Positions 35,260-46,020 of a stretch of DNA of 64,000 bases are shown one piece after another. The stretch spans positions 1,116,001-1,180,000 of the forward strand of contig JAPDRO010000005.1 of the NCBI GenBank assembly GCA_030247885.1. The letters run 5' to 3'. The stretch is from Taxawa tesnikishii (nom. ined.). Its lineage: Eukaryota; Ascomycota; Dothideomycetes; Dothideales. Made by a program: the position numbers and the translations under genes. The notes under the pieces were generated by a model that was not told the DNA's origin, ran no database searches, and saw nothing but the letters and a program-made list of their open reading frames with translations. The number at the start of each line of letters is the position of its first letter. The first letter of the stretch is position 1.

Positions 35260-36698
35260 ATGGACGACTTTGCGAGTGACACAGACAGCGACTATACGAG
35301 TTACTGGAGAGACTGGGTAAGTGCTCTCAGTTGTTGTTTCCACTTTCCGTGATTCGAGAAAAATACAAAAGTCCTTTCTTCTGCGACACATACGGTGTGT
35401 GATTACCCTGGAAACCGGCCGAATCTTCCCTCTTGCGAATTTTCTTAGTAGCAAGCACCGCACCTGGTATAGAAGCACCAAAGTGCCACCGATATTGGCT
35501 AGCTCTCGAAGGCACACAAGCAAACTGTATCGGTTTCCCGGACGTGTTCGGTCCCCCGGAGCATCCGCTATGTCAAGTTTGCCGAATTATCGCCCATTCG
35601 GCAATCCAGCTTGGGCAGAGGCTTCTTACTCGTCTTGGATAGACCATCCCAACTCGCACAACTCGCCCTCACCTCTCGCAACCGTCCAAGATCTCAGCGA
35701 AAGCCATGTTCAGTATTCCGCCGACAGGTCGCTTTCCGAAGCAGACACATTGGTGCACGACTGGATTCCTAAAGTAGTCACGCACAACTAATACCCAGCA
35801 GCGAAGCTAACGTTGGTTGTCTTTGCAGTTCATATCATCGCGCGGAAACGAGTATTTCTGCGAGATCGACGAGGAATACTTGACCGATCGCTTCAATCTT
35901 ACCGGCCTCAACACTGAAGTTCCTTACTATCAGTATGCGCTGGATCTTGTGACCGACGTCTTTGATCTCGACGCGGATGATGATCTGCGTGAGCAGATCG
36001 AGAAGAGTGCACGGCATCTTTACGGTTTAGTACACGCACGCTACATCGTGACTACCAGGGGTCTTGCGAAGATGGTACGCCGTGTGAACGCGGCGACTTA
36101 TGAAGACGTGATTTGTTGACTCGAATCTGCAGCTCGACAAGTACAAGCAAGGCGTGTTCGGCAAATGCCCACGCGTAATATGCGAATCCCAGCATCTGCT
36201 TCCGATGGGTCAGCACGACGTGGCAAACACCTCGCACGTCAAGCTTTACTGCGCCAAATGCGAGGATATCTACAACCCTAAGTCTTCTCGTCACTCCTCT
36301 ATTGACGGTGCCTACTTCGGTTCTTCATTTCATAGCATCTTCTTTCAGGTAAGCGAAAATTCCTGCACGTCCGCGTCGGCACTTCTTCCCACTCCGTTCA
36401 CGTAGGCTGACTGAACGCGCCATTCCAGGTATACCCGGCAATGCTGCCTCAAAAGACACAGCGCCGCTACGAACCGCGTATCTACGGCTTCAAGGTGCAT
36501 GCGGCGGCCGCTCTGCAGCGTTGGCAGGACGACAAGCGCCAAGAGATGAAGGAACGGTTGCGGGCAAGGGGAATCGAGACAGGCTTCGAGAACGAAGACG
36601 AAGAAGGGGAAGGAGAAGAAGAGGACGATGAGGAGGACCCTGGCAGCCAGGAAGGCATTGACGACATGTTCGAGGGTCGGATGCAGCAGGTTCAGTAA
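35260..36698 (+). CDS. Casein kinase II regulatory (beta) subunit
   Basis: Forms the beta dimer of the CK2 tetramer and controls substrate choice. Exons join(35260..35316, 35829..36074, 36133..36348, 36429..36698) give 262 aa. The first exon encodes MDDFASDTDSDYTSYWRDW. Then FISSRGNEYFCEIDEEYLTD and DRFNLTGL, the acidic loop DVFDLDADDD, and the zinc site with Cys pairs CPRVICESQHLLP and LYCAKCEDIYNP, all as in the family. The dimer and alpha-binding part includes IDGAYFGSSFHSIFF, MLPQKTQRRYEPRIYGFKVH. The C-terminus is a Glu/Asp-rich tail after the family core. The first intron is 512 bp, by far the longest coding intron here. A long plus frame inside it (35321-35791) is not a gene. Confidence 0.96.
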
Positions 36699-37077
36699 GA
36701 CTGAATAGAAGATAGGATCGTTGATGAATTATCCTTGTTTTGTTCTGAGCAACTACTTTCCTATAAACGATCGAAGCGAAAGTGCTAACGTGCCTGGCAA
36801 GGGGTTTTGCACAACAGACTGATTTGGTGACAAGCGACAGTATTATGTCTTTGGGTTACTTGTTTGGTGTCTGGAGTTTATCTCAGTGGGTTGGCTCTCG
36901 CGTTGAGCGAACGGGATGTGTCGTGCCTGGACTCCCCTCGCCACGCATTCCGGTGGTGGCCTCCGTTTTCCATCCGCATGTTAGAGAAGCGAACCCATCA
37001 GACAATCCAATGCATAAGATACGCCTGGTGCATCGACCTCAAGACGAAAACATCATCGTACCGTCTCACTTGCCTTT
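36699..37077. other. Intergenic, convergent 3' ends
   Basis: Between the CK2 beta and CHORD genes. Open plus-strand frames run over the end of the CHORD gene and are antisense shadows. Confidence 0.4.
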
Positions 37078-38180
37078 TTATACCCTTCCGGCTTTTCCCA
37101 TTTGGATAATCTCACCCGTCACGCGCTCATCGCTCCTCAATACAGGCCAGCTGGTGGCATCGGCTTTTGCGAGCGTGAGCTCCACTTTCGTACCCATGAC
37201 CTTGAAAGTGCTCTTTTCAGGGTCGATGCCGGCATACGTCGGTACCTGCTGCTTGTATCGCTTGTTGTCCGCCGTCTTCAGGTCCAGATCCACCGTCGTT
37301 GCCGACGAGAATGCAATCTTTGACGCTTCTTTATCAATCTTCTTCAAGAAGATTGACGCGATGACTGTGGAGTGAGTTTGGTAGAAATCGTGCCTGCTCC
37401 GCACGTCAACCGAGTGTTGAAAGAGGAGATATCTTGGACAGTCTTACCGTACGGACTCCAACACTTCCTCTCCACCCGCCTTCTTGCTCCCGACAAACAG
37501 ATGTCGCTTCTTTGTTTTGCATCCGGGGATCCGTAGAAACTCGTCGAATTCCAATACCCGCCTCTTGCAACATGTCCATCCTTTGGAACCTTCGTGGAAG
37601 AGTGCCTGCCCTGGGTGATATGTGCATTCCTCCTCGCTCCTGTCGCCACTCTTATAGCCAGCGCCACAGCCTCTTCGCTTACAGCTGGCGTTTTCGGGCA
37701 CAGCTGCGTCCGGGTCATCGGAATCGTCCTCTGGTGGTGCAGGCGATGCTGGTGGTTTGGGTGTCGTTTGACCTTGCGCTTGCGGCAGACGTGGTATCGC
37801 TGCAGGTAGAGCGGACTCTGCTGATGCTGCGGGCTTGATGTCCGGGATTTCTGGCTCTGGCTTCTTCTCAGGGACGGGTGTATCGTCGACGGTGGAATGC
37901 TTGCCGGTTGTGCAGGGTGGGATGGTCATGAATTCGTCGAAGGTGAGCACGCGTGGTTTACAGCATTTCCAGCCTGTCGATTGTCAGACGGGAGGAGTTT
38001 AGGATTTGTCGGGATTGTGGAATCACCTTTCTGCCCTTCGTGGAAGACGGGAGGCTATAAGATATCAGCATTGCTTAAATAAAAGTCTCTGGGTAGACGC
38101 ACGCCAGGATGGTAGACGCACTCTTCATTCTCGTCGGTAAAGACCTTCCCACAGCCCTTGTGAACGCACTTTTGCGCCAT
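37078..38180 (-). CDS. CHORD-CS domain protein (Rar1/CHORDC1-like Hsp90 co-chaperone)
   Basis: Zinc-binding co-chaperone family that works with Hsp90 and Sgt1. Exons complement(37078..37393, 37448..37973, 38027..38054, 38103..38180) give 315 aa; exon 2 is only 28 nt. CHORD-I starts MAQKCVHKGCGKVFTDENEE and runs through CVYHPG, VFHEG, GWKCCKPRVLTFDEF with all Cys/His ligands. After a Pro/Glu linker CHORD-II repeats the pattern: CKRRGCGAGY, CTYHPGQALFHEGSKGWTCC, LEFDEFLRIPGC. The C-terminal CS domain begins HDFYQTHSTVIASIFLKKID and ends near VTGEIIQMGKAG. It is head to head with the glutaredoxin-like gene, 287 bp apart. Confidence 0.95.
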
Positions 38181-38467
38181 TTTATCTCTGTCTCTGCCCT
38201 TTAATCAACAGGATGAGTTGTGGTGTTGGTTGTTTGTGTGACGTCCCTTGAGACTAGAAATCCTACAATCGTCAGTCGGCGAGGAGGCCTGAATGGTCGA
38301 TCATCTAATCTGATATTGTATGATCTGATAAGATATCTTTGGAGTAATTGCTCCCTTGCATGCACTTTCGTCCATCTCTCATCTCTTCCCTATATCGGCT
38401 GATTTGACAAGTAGCGCGCTTCTCTGTCTCTCGAGGTCTGACAAGAAAGAACGTATCCTTGCGCGAC

Positions 38468-38857
38468 ATGTTCCCAACTGCCGTCCTGCGAAACTTCGCC
38501 TGCCGAATAACACTGTTCACACGACCCAACTGCTCGCTATGTTCCGACGCGAAACAAGTCCTTTCAGGAGTCTGGGACCGTCGCCCCTTTGAGTACGATG
38601 AGATAGATGTTATGACCGAGAATCAAGACAAGTGGAAGGCCTTGTACGAATTCGATACGCCTGTTGTATGTTTACTGGATTGCCCTTTCGATGAATCCGC
38701 TTTGTTGACTTGTTGATTGCAGATACACGTTGACAAGACCAAGGAGAACAACAAACACTTTGAGACGTCTGCGCAGGCTCGTAAACTCATGCACCGCTTC
38801 AAGGCTGAGGAAGTCGAGAAGTTGATGGATGAAGCTATGCGAAACGCCCCATCATGA
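38468..38857 (+). CDS. Glutaredoxin-like (DUF836) protein
   Basis: Small thioredoxin-fold protein of the family that includes yeast YDR286C and human C5orf63. Exons join(38468..38665, 38723..38857), 57-bp intron, 110 aa. The CxxC motif is in ITLFTRPNCSLCSDAKQVL; the second half has YEFDTPVIHVDK, where the cis-Pro-type TPV turn is expected. Start at 38468 gives a short basic leader MFPTAVLRNFACR that might target mitochondria. Function within the cell is not known for this family. Confidence 0.88.
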
Positions 38858-39494
38858 GCCTTGCTCTGCGCGGAACGATGTACTGGTCTGGCAAGCCTGT
38901 CCGAACAGCCTCCGCGTGTTCCTACAGTATTGCCGACAACTTCAGGAACGAGACTGGCGCGTTTGCCAGCCACTTCACTCTCCTTTTCGGAGCAAAGAGT
39001 GAGCACTCAGGACTTGGCTTTGTCCGCTTCCATCCGCGGAGCCTCCAACTCAAACTCGCACCAGCAGTCAACGCCGAAGATTCCTTCGTATAAGGTCAAA
39101 TCGTTAGACGAGTGGCAGAGGACTCCGAACGCATGCTCAACAGATCGAAGCTGGAAGTCTTTTTAGGCTACTGTTCCTCAAGGCAATACCACAGTACGGT
39201 GATCTGCGTCCAGTATCGGTCTTGAAGCCTCTATCACAAATCTCCTCTGAGAAATCCTCTTGGAAACCGGTTAACCCTTTATACCATCCCAGCAGTTCTG
39301 CAATCCGTTCAGTACTTCACAACCACAAACTTGCGGCTCGCCTGCCGATCATCTGGGAAACGCCGAGTGGGGCATCATGCGGGGTAATGAGGGCAATAAT
39401 CCATCCGAATCTTCTCTATCGCGTTGAATCAAAACAAGTCCTATCATCAGCTTGACCCAGATTTGCTCCAGCGTCTTGTTCTCCCTGTTCGACC
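38858..39494. other. Spacer upstream of the aldolase
   Basis: Contains the 3' flank of the glutaredoxin-like gene and aldolase promoter. Short frames only. Confidence 0.4.
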
Positions 39495-40408
39495 ATGCAA
39501 GCTGCCAACCGCGTCCAGAAGGCCTTGCGCAAAGGTGGTGCTAGCTTCGGAGCATGGCAGGTATGTAATGCCATGCCTCAGATTGTCTTCCGCACAATCA
39601 GTTGATAGGCAGATTTTCAGATGCTACCAAGCACGAATCTTTCCCGTGCTATTGCCAGGACGGGCTATGACTGGATCTTGGTCGATACGGAGCACGGTAA
39701 CATCGCTGACCAATCTATGCATGAATGCGTGGCTGCGATCGCCGCCTGCGGAGTCTCTCCTCTTGTACGCATCGCAGCCAACGAGCCGTGGATGGTGAAA
39801 CGCGCCCTTGATGCTGGCGCGCATGGAGTTATCGTACCTCTCCTCTACACCGCAGACGATGCCAGGAAGCTTGTCAGCAGCGCAAAGTTCCCCCTCAGGG
39901 CACGAGGGGTTTCGGTAGCCCGTTTCCTATGGAGAAATTCCTCGGCTCTGGCGGAGAGATTACGACTCAAGACTATCTTTTGCAGGCAAACGATGCGCTG
40001 TTAACAGTGGTTCAGATTGAGACCAAGGAAGCGTTGGCAAACGTCAAGGAGATCGCTGCTGTGGATGGCGTGGACGTTCTCTTTATCGGTCCGTTCGATC
40101 TTGGGAACAACATAGGGCACCCGATCATGAACCTGAAGATGGACGATGAATTAAAAGATGCCATTGCGAAGATTCATCAAGCGGCAACCGAGGCAGGAAA
40201 GAAGACTGGAATCTACTGCACCGGCGGTGACCAAGCGAGAGAGTACGCGGATAAGGGTTTTCACATGATTTCAGCCATGACGGATATGATAGCTATACCG
40301 CAAGGATTTAGCGATGCCTTGGCAAAGGCAAAGGGTTCATGGGGTCATGCCGCAGTTCAAGGAGTGAAGGAAGGAGTAAGCAAGATGACGGGGCCATACG
40401 GCAAGTGA
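39495..40408 (+). CDS. HpcH/HpaI-family aldolase, one-base frame break
   Basis: Class II metal-dependent aldolase family that cleaves 2-keto-3-deoxy sugar acids or 4-hydroxy-2-oxo acids to pyruvate plus an aldehyde. Exons join(39495..39560, 39621..40408), 60-bp intron. Motifs: GASFGAWQ (start), GYDWILVDTEHGNIADQ with the catalytic His/Asp region, SPLVRIAANEPWMVKRALDAGAHGVIVPL, then VVQIETKEALANVKEIA carrying the metal-binding Glu, and VLFIGPFDLGNNIG with the metal-binding Asp. Near 39906-39912 (GGGG/TTT) the frame jumps by one, just before FGSPFPMEKFLG; one missing base restores 285 codons (284 aa). The exact substrate cannot be inferred. Transcribed toward the membrane-protein gene. Confidence 0.87.
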
Positions 40409-40616
40409 GAAGAATGTCGGAAGAAACTTCGTTAATTTGTATTCGCGGATCGTTGTGTCTATGTCCCGTTGTTGACCCCAAGGTCGCCTCTCCCTTCCAG
40501 GGCTATCCTTTAGCAGCTCCGGTGATACCGCTCGAGCAACGCACTGTCGGCTTGGATATCTCTCCGCTCTTTCGTCAACATACAGAGGTAAAAGCCCTCT
40601 CGCGTTCATTCTCAAT

Positions 40617-41238
40617 CTACATGACCTTCTTAGTTCTCCTGGCATCGTCCTGGTCGAAAAGCAGGGTGGCAGAGCCGACAAGCGTCAGGAAGACATTAGC
40701 CCAGACGCCAATGCCCATGGAAATGTTGTAGTGCGAGTCGAGCTTGTAGTGCTGGTACGCACCGTACGCCGTCGTGACGTGGTGGAATATCGTGGCCAGA
40801 ATGACAGCTCTGGCATACGGCTTCGCGTGTCTGGCGGACTCGTCGGCGTTTCCGGAGCCGTGGGGGACGACCTTGGCGAAGGACAGCAGCACACCAGCGA
40901 GCGTCATCAGGCCCCACGCATCGTTCCAGACGTTGTAGACTTCCAGGTCTGCGGTGTGCCGGAGAGTCAACAAGATGCTTGGTGGAGAGGAAAGCGAGGG
41001 AGGACATTCAAGTAGCGGTTACGCACCGTTCGGAGCAAGGTTACGCTGTGCTGGTGGTCGGAACCAGCCGATCACCATGAGAGGGTCGTAGATACGGCAT
41101 GCTCCCCTAAGCGCGTACCAGAACGAGGTTCCGTAGATGTAGCCGTGGTAGAGCTGCGGGCAGCCACATCGTCAGCTCCGGTCCCTTACCCATTGCGTCT
41201 CGGCGCGGGATGGTGACACCTACATCGAAGACAGGCAT
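40617..41238 (-). CDS. Small multi-span membrane protein of unknown function
   Basis: Exons complement(40617..40948, 41027..41153, 41224..41238) give 157 aa; the first exon encodes only MPVFD and introns are 70 and 78 bp. Hydrophobic segments are seen around LYHGYIYGTSFWYALRGA, AWGLMTLAGVLLSFAKVV, YARAVILATIFHHVTTAYGA and ISMGIGVWANVFLTLVGSA, suggesting three or four spans. It ends with a charged tail, DQDDARRTKKVM. Polar conserved-looking residues (HH, DP, GNAD) sit between spans. I do not recognise the family; the regular exon structure and codon use argue that it is real. Confidence 0.8.
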
Positions 41239-41708
41239 GTTTCCGAACTATTCGACCCCTGGGAAAAAGGTACAGTTCGAGTCTGACGTCTGTTTGGGCA
41301 TGGAAAGCAACCCCATTTTGTTGCTTGTAGCTGCCCCGCGTTGCGTCATGTGTCGCTCATCGCATCTGTGGAGTCGAGCGATCAATGGAACGATAAACCT
41401 GCGGGACTGCTGCACCCACTGCATGGCGCCCAAGGCGAGATCGATGTGAGATGGGCAGATAACGAGATGCTCGCGACTCTGATAAACCACATCTACGACA
41501 TAGTTACGTACATTTGTCTGAAGGTGCAAGCGCGTCTGTCATGCCTCCAGGGTTGTTTAAGCGAGATGCATCACCAACCACGCGATAATCTGCGGAATGG
41601 CATCGATTGTCTTGACCCTGATTAACGGTACCCACATGATAGCATCAGTGTGTTGTTTATTGATATTATTTTGGGATCATCCCAACTACAAGCAATCGGC
41701 ACGCGCTT
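41239..41708. other. Spacer before tRNA-Phe
   Basis: Promoter of the small membrane protein; open frames overlap antisense to one another. Nothing else recognised. Confidence 0.4.
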
Positions 41709-41799
41709 GCAGCTTTAGCTCAGTTGGGAGAGCGTACGACTGAAGTCCGACTTCGGTCATGTCATCTAAAGGTCGCCCGTTCGATCCGGGCAAGCTGCA
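41709..41799 (+). tRNA. tRNA-Phe (GAA) with an intron
   Basis: The acceptor stem GCAGCTT pairs fully with AAGCTGC and is followed by discriminator A. Box A is TAGCTCAGTTGGGA, box B GTTCGATCC, and the T-stem GCCCG/CGGGC is perfect. The anticodon loop reads CTGAAG, then an intron of about 18 nt (within 41747-41765), then ATCTAAAGGTC as in fungal tRNA-Phe. The 5' side of the anticodon stem is TACGA where TTAGA would pair fully with TCTAA, leaving two mismatches. A run of five T follows. Confidence 0.85.
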
Positions 41800-41804
41800 T
41801 TTTT
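41800..41804 (+). terminator. RNA polymerase III terminator (T5)
   Basis: Five T residues directly after the tRNA-Phe discriminator base. Confidence 0.75.
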
Positions 41805-43449
41805 GTCCCTGCTGAGTACTGTACGCGCTGTAGGCTGTGTACTCCTTCGAATTACAGCCTGATGCGGCGTGGTTGCTTTTACGGCAAACATGTGCTGGTC
41901 GTTTGTGGATAGTGCTCGGTGAAAACCCTCTCTTATCGCTCACCAGACACATGCACGATCGCCAAGGAATCATGGCGGCTGAGATGCAGAACCCAACATC
42001 CAACAGCATCTGTTGTTTCTCATCAGCCGTTGCCTGCTAGGTTCTAAGCCAGAATGGAAGTTGTTCCCTGACCTCACTACTGGCGGCCATTCTTGACAAA
42101 ACACAAAAGGAGATTCTGTGACCGAGGCGTGGTACAAAACGTTCAACAACCAGGATTCCCATATGGTCACCCACTATAGTACTAACTGGTCGGTCGACTG
42201 CTTATGTATGGCAGAGCGGACGGGATGCCCAGTTGTCAGCCGCCTATGGTCGAACGTGACAATAAGTATGGATGAATAATATATAATCCCGCGATTGGAT
42301 GTATCAGCCGGTTTTTCACTGGCTGCGACAAGTCGGTGATTCTCCCCGATGAGGTTTTGCTGCTGGACCATGTTGTTATGTGTCCAGGTCGGGTTTGCTG
42401 TCAACCATGCCTCGAGATGGATATGGGCGATGGCGAGGCGCTCTACAACATTGTCAAAGCGTCTGGCAAGCATCACGTCCAAGATACAGCCGCACCAAGT
42501 CCTGGGATCGAGGCATGAAGGTCCGATAGTTCCGCGTCCGGCGGGGTAATTCACCTGTCTCTCATATCTGAAGTGTCCGAGACATGTCAGGAGGTAGCTC
42601 TCGTTGTCCGGTATCAAAAGAGAAAGATCCTGGTTACCAGAGAGCGCACCGGGCCGCTCTTCGTGGTGACGATACATGCACTCCAGGGATGTCGGTTCCA
42701 ATTGATATCCGGAATGACAGGTATTCGACCTAATTGAAGAAGCCCAGCATTAGAGAACCCATGGCGCGTGTCGCAGTCTTCACACCGGTACCCATCATTG
42801 CATTGGAAACACAACTGATGGCCCGTTACGAAGAGGCAGCGTTGTGACGGCACGAACTCTTGGAGAGTGCCGCAAAACGCATTTGTGGCAGTGGGCCGGT
42901 CAGATGCAAGTTTGCCGATGTCCTTGTCGATCCGGCCGCTCCTTTATAGTTGAAATGGTTGGACAAAACGACGTTTCAAGCGCCTGTTCTTCAGCTCAGT
43001 GGGAGCTTTGACCAAACTGCAACGGTCCTTATGCTGTCTGCCACTGCTCACCGACTTCATCTACCTTCAACTGGCACTTCACTGTATCGCACGAGTTACT
43101 CGATCGACGAAAGAAGGACTGCAATTACGCCGTCAAAGCGACATCGATTGTGTCAGCTCAATTTCCCTTAGCGTCAGTGTTCCTGGTTCCCCCGACCACG
43201 CTTTCCCATTCGACTCGCCAAGAGATCGAGCCCACGCGCGCTTGCTTGCCCCAGAGCCGACATCACATCGTTCCTGTCTGCGTGCAGTACGGCTTCGATA
43301 GACCGCCTTCCTAAAGTCCCACAGCTATCTCTGAGTAGCGTATGGTGCAAGCGCGTCCTGCCGCACACCGTGCATCGCTCCGACTCTTACCCGTGTAGCG
43401 CAACCCTGTGCCAGAAGGCTAGGAGGCTGCTGGCCGATCAACCTCCCGC
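41805..43449. other. Intergenic, 1.6 kb, doubtful antisense frames
   Basis: Minus-strand frames at 42174-42701 and 42614-42853 overlap; one contains a CxxC...CxxC-like stretch (CFQCNDGYRCEDCDT). They have no convincing start, splice plan or known domain, so I leave them uncalled; a decayed or lineage-specific gene is possible. The right part should hold the 5' end of the WHI2-like gene. Confidence 0.35.
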
Positions 43450-45384
43450 TTGTTGACCAACGATAACACCGTCGCATTGGATTCAGACCGCGACTCGATC
43501 GAAACTCCACGCTCCTTTCAACTACATCAATCCATTCACCCCCAGAAACACCGCATACCACAGAATCTCCGCACCGCACCGCACGCCGAAACCCTCGCGC
43601 GACACAACCTCTCTACCGACACAGACACAGCTACGGCTGAATCCTCCGACCCTCCTCCCTTCTCCTCCCACAACTTCCCTTCGCTTTACTTCCCGGAACC
43701 TTCAGACGTCGACCCGTATCAGACTCTCCAAGCCAACGGAGCGCCGTCCGAGAATCCTCCGGCCTTCACCGGATCTGCGCCACCGTTCGAAGAACCGTCC
43801 TCTTCGTCGGTCGCTGGAGTAGTTGCAGAGACAAAGGCGGCACTACCGCGAGACACAAAAGGATCATCGAGCAAGGATCTCGACGACGGAGAGCCTCCGC
43901 CTCCATACACTGAAGGCTCCAGTCCGCTCGACGGATTTACATACGTGATGGCGGCCGCAGGAGGGGCAGCAAGCATTATAACGCAGGTGTCGCAGACGGC
44001 ACCCGCGCCTATCAACACACAAGCAGGTTCGATTGGGATGCGCTCACACTTTTGGTCACGGCTAAGACAGTGCAGTAGGAGGATCGGATGAGCACATCAC
44101 TCTCGAGCTACGGTAAGATGGAATCTCGGAGTACGATTTAAGCCCGCTAACATCAGTAGAGGGACACGCTTCACACTCTCGCGTGATGAGCTCCTCACAC
44201 TTCCCGAATTTGTCCTGCTTTCCCTCTTTCCAAACGGCCTGCTTCCCGATGGTCACATGAACTCATACCACGACGGTGACGTCTACCCAGTTGATGTTAG
44301 TTACCCCCAGCCTCAGCGCGTCATTACCTCTGTCGCTCATCCCCCAACATTCGACGGACTACAATCTATCCTTCGCAATGATGATGTATACTTATCTGAC
44401 ATTCTCTACCATTCCCAGTATGACCCAGCATCTCTGCAATACATGCTCGAGTTCTTCCGCCAAGTTGCGCAATCAATTCCGGAACCGCACGTACCCGGCC
44501 AAGACGAACCATCGCCTTTCTCTCAGGCTGACGCACATGCCATTGAGCCAATGCCGGGCAACGCTAGAGACATGCTCCAGGATCGCGCCGGAATCATCGT
44601 GTTAAGAGAGGACTTGGATTTCTACGCTATCCCACCTAGGAAGGACATCGAACAACCCGAGATGATCGAAATCAAGAGGGCTGCTGGACGTGCATTGCTG
44701 AGGCAAGGTGGCATCTTCAGCGGCCTGAGGAAGAGCGAAGAGCCAGGAACTACCGAGCAACATCTGATTGAAATGCTTACGGCTGGGTGAGTCCTGCAAA
44801 AATCATCTTACCCTTCTGTCTTTCTGCGCTTGGCAAGGGACTACTCTACGAACTAACATCCGTTGGCAGAGGTTTCAATCACGATGACCGGTGGGGCCAC
44901 CGCGCTGGAGAACCCAACAAAGCCGTCATCTGTAGCATCGCTCTCGCTCGTCTGCGCACGGATATCCGTGGCGAACTGGCAAACTCTTCTGCCGTCGGCA
45001 TGGCCCAGAAGCTGTTGCTGTTCTGGCGAAAACCCGCTCGCCGCTGTTGGTGGGAGGGCGTCGATCTCGAGAACGTTGAGGGTGTTGAGGGAACGCTAAA
45101 GGTCTGGATCAGACGGGTATGGACCCTCGAAATGGTGAGTCTATCATTTTCCCTATCCTGGTGAAAGTGACACGTTTCTCGTGTACTCTGCTCTGCCCTG
45201 CCCTCTCCATGAGTTTTCAAATCCTCCCCAAAATCTGTGCATGATGTCAGCCTCAAGGATGGTTCTGCCTCGCATATGTACCCGTCAGGGAATGAGAGTG
45301 GAGTGTGCGAGAGAATTCACGGATGGTGGATTTGTAAAGGACGGAATACTGATCCGTGTACAGAGTGTCATTGGACTTCGTTAG
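43450..45384 (+). CDS. WHI2-like BTB-domain protein (5' end unresolved)
   Basis: Related to yeast Whi2, a KCTD-like protein that activates Psr phosphatases and restrains TORC1 under stress. Supported exons: up to 44026, then 44076..44112, 44160..44295, 44419..44786, 44870..45134, 45364..45384, with phases agreeing throughout. The BTB region reads GTRFTLSRDELLTLPEF, LLSLFPNGLLPDG, DVYPVDYDPASLQYMLEFFR. Later come GIIVLREDLDFYAIPP and the C-terminal block RWGHRAGEPNKAVICSIALA, VWIRRVWTLEMSVIGLR, the last six codons being a separate exon. The N-terminal part is a Ser/Thr/Pro-rich tail; its frame is open back to a stop at 43420 without any ATG, so an upstream exon or a lost base must supply the start. 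Confidence 0.8.
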
Positions 45385-46020
45385 CAGCGCGTCCCTTCTG
45401 GAAAAGTTGTGTTGCCAAGCGATTTCGGATATGCTTCTAACGCACTCAAACGAATCCAACTTTCCCAAACTTTTGAGGTCCGGACGACTAGCCAAGGCTC
45501 CGTCGCCCAGCCAGGGTTGAGGAGATGGTAACTCAGAGCAGAACTGGATTTGAATGTTTCCTTTCACGCATACGTTTTGTTTGTCGCAAGAAAATGCATG
45601 GGTTAAGCGCTTGAGCATGCCGGATGTCAGCTGCTGTTGTGTGTTTCTTTGTTCTGTTTTTCTTTTGTTGATACCACGTTCTGTTCATTTCTGTTGTATG
45701 GGCTGTTGAAAGCCATGCCGCATGTAATCTGGTGGAAGGGCGAACCGGAGATATTGTACAGAATACCAATTACCCACCAGCACCTAATAGTATAGTTTGA
45801 TGTGAGCGCATTAAATACCGATTGTGCGAGCGTGAGTGCGTCAGAGTCTTACGCGGCTTTGGGCAACTGATCAAGAGGAGTAGAGTAAAACAGAGAACCG
45901 GCTCCAGATATCGACTCCAATCCAATCGCAATAACAAAGTAAACCCCCCACCCCCCCCCAAGGGCTCAGCACCGATCCCTGCATCCTGCAATGTCAGTAA
46001 CCCTGACCTAATCCAGACTC
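45385..46020. other. Intergenic, convergent 3' ends
   Basis: Contains a C-rich tract at about 45944-45959 (CCCCCCACCCCCCCCCC) near the P450 3' end. No gene recognised. Confidence 0.4.

Noticed and set aside
35321-35791. 156-codon plus-strand frame
   Set aside because: Lies wholly inside the first intron of casein kinase 2 beta and resembles nothing.
42174-42853. Overlapping minus-strand frames with a CxxC pair
   Set aside because: No start, no splice plan joining them and no known domain; left as a possible decayed gene only.
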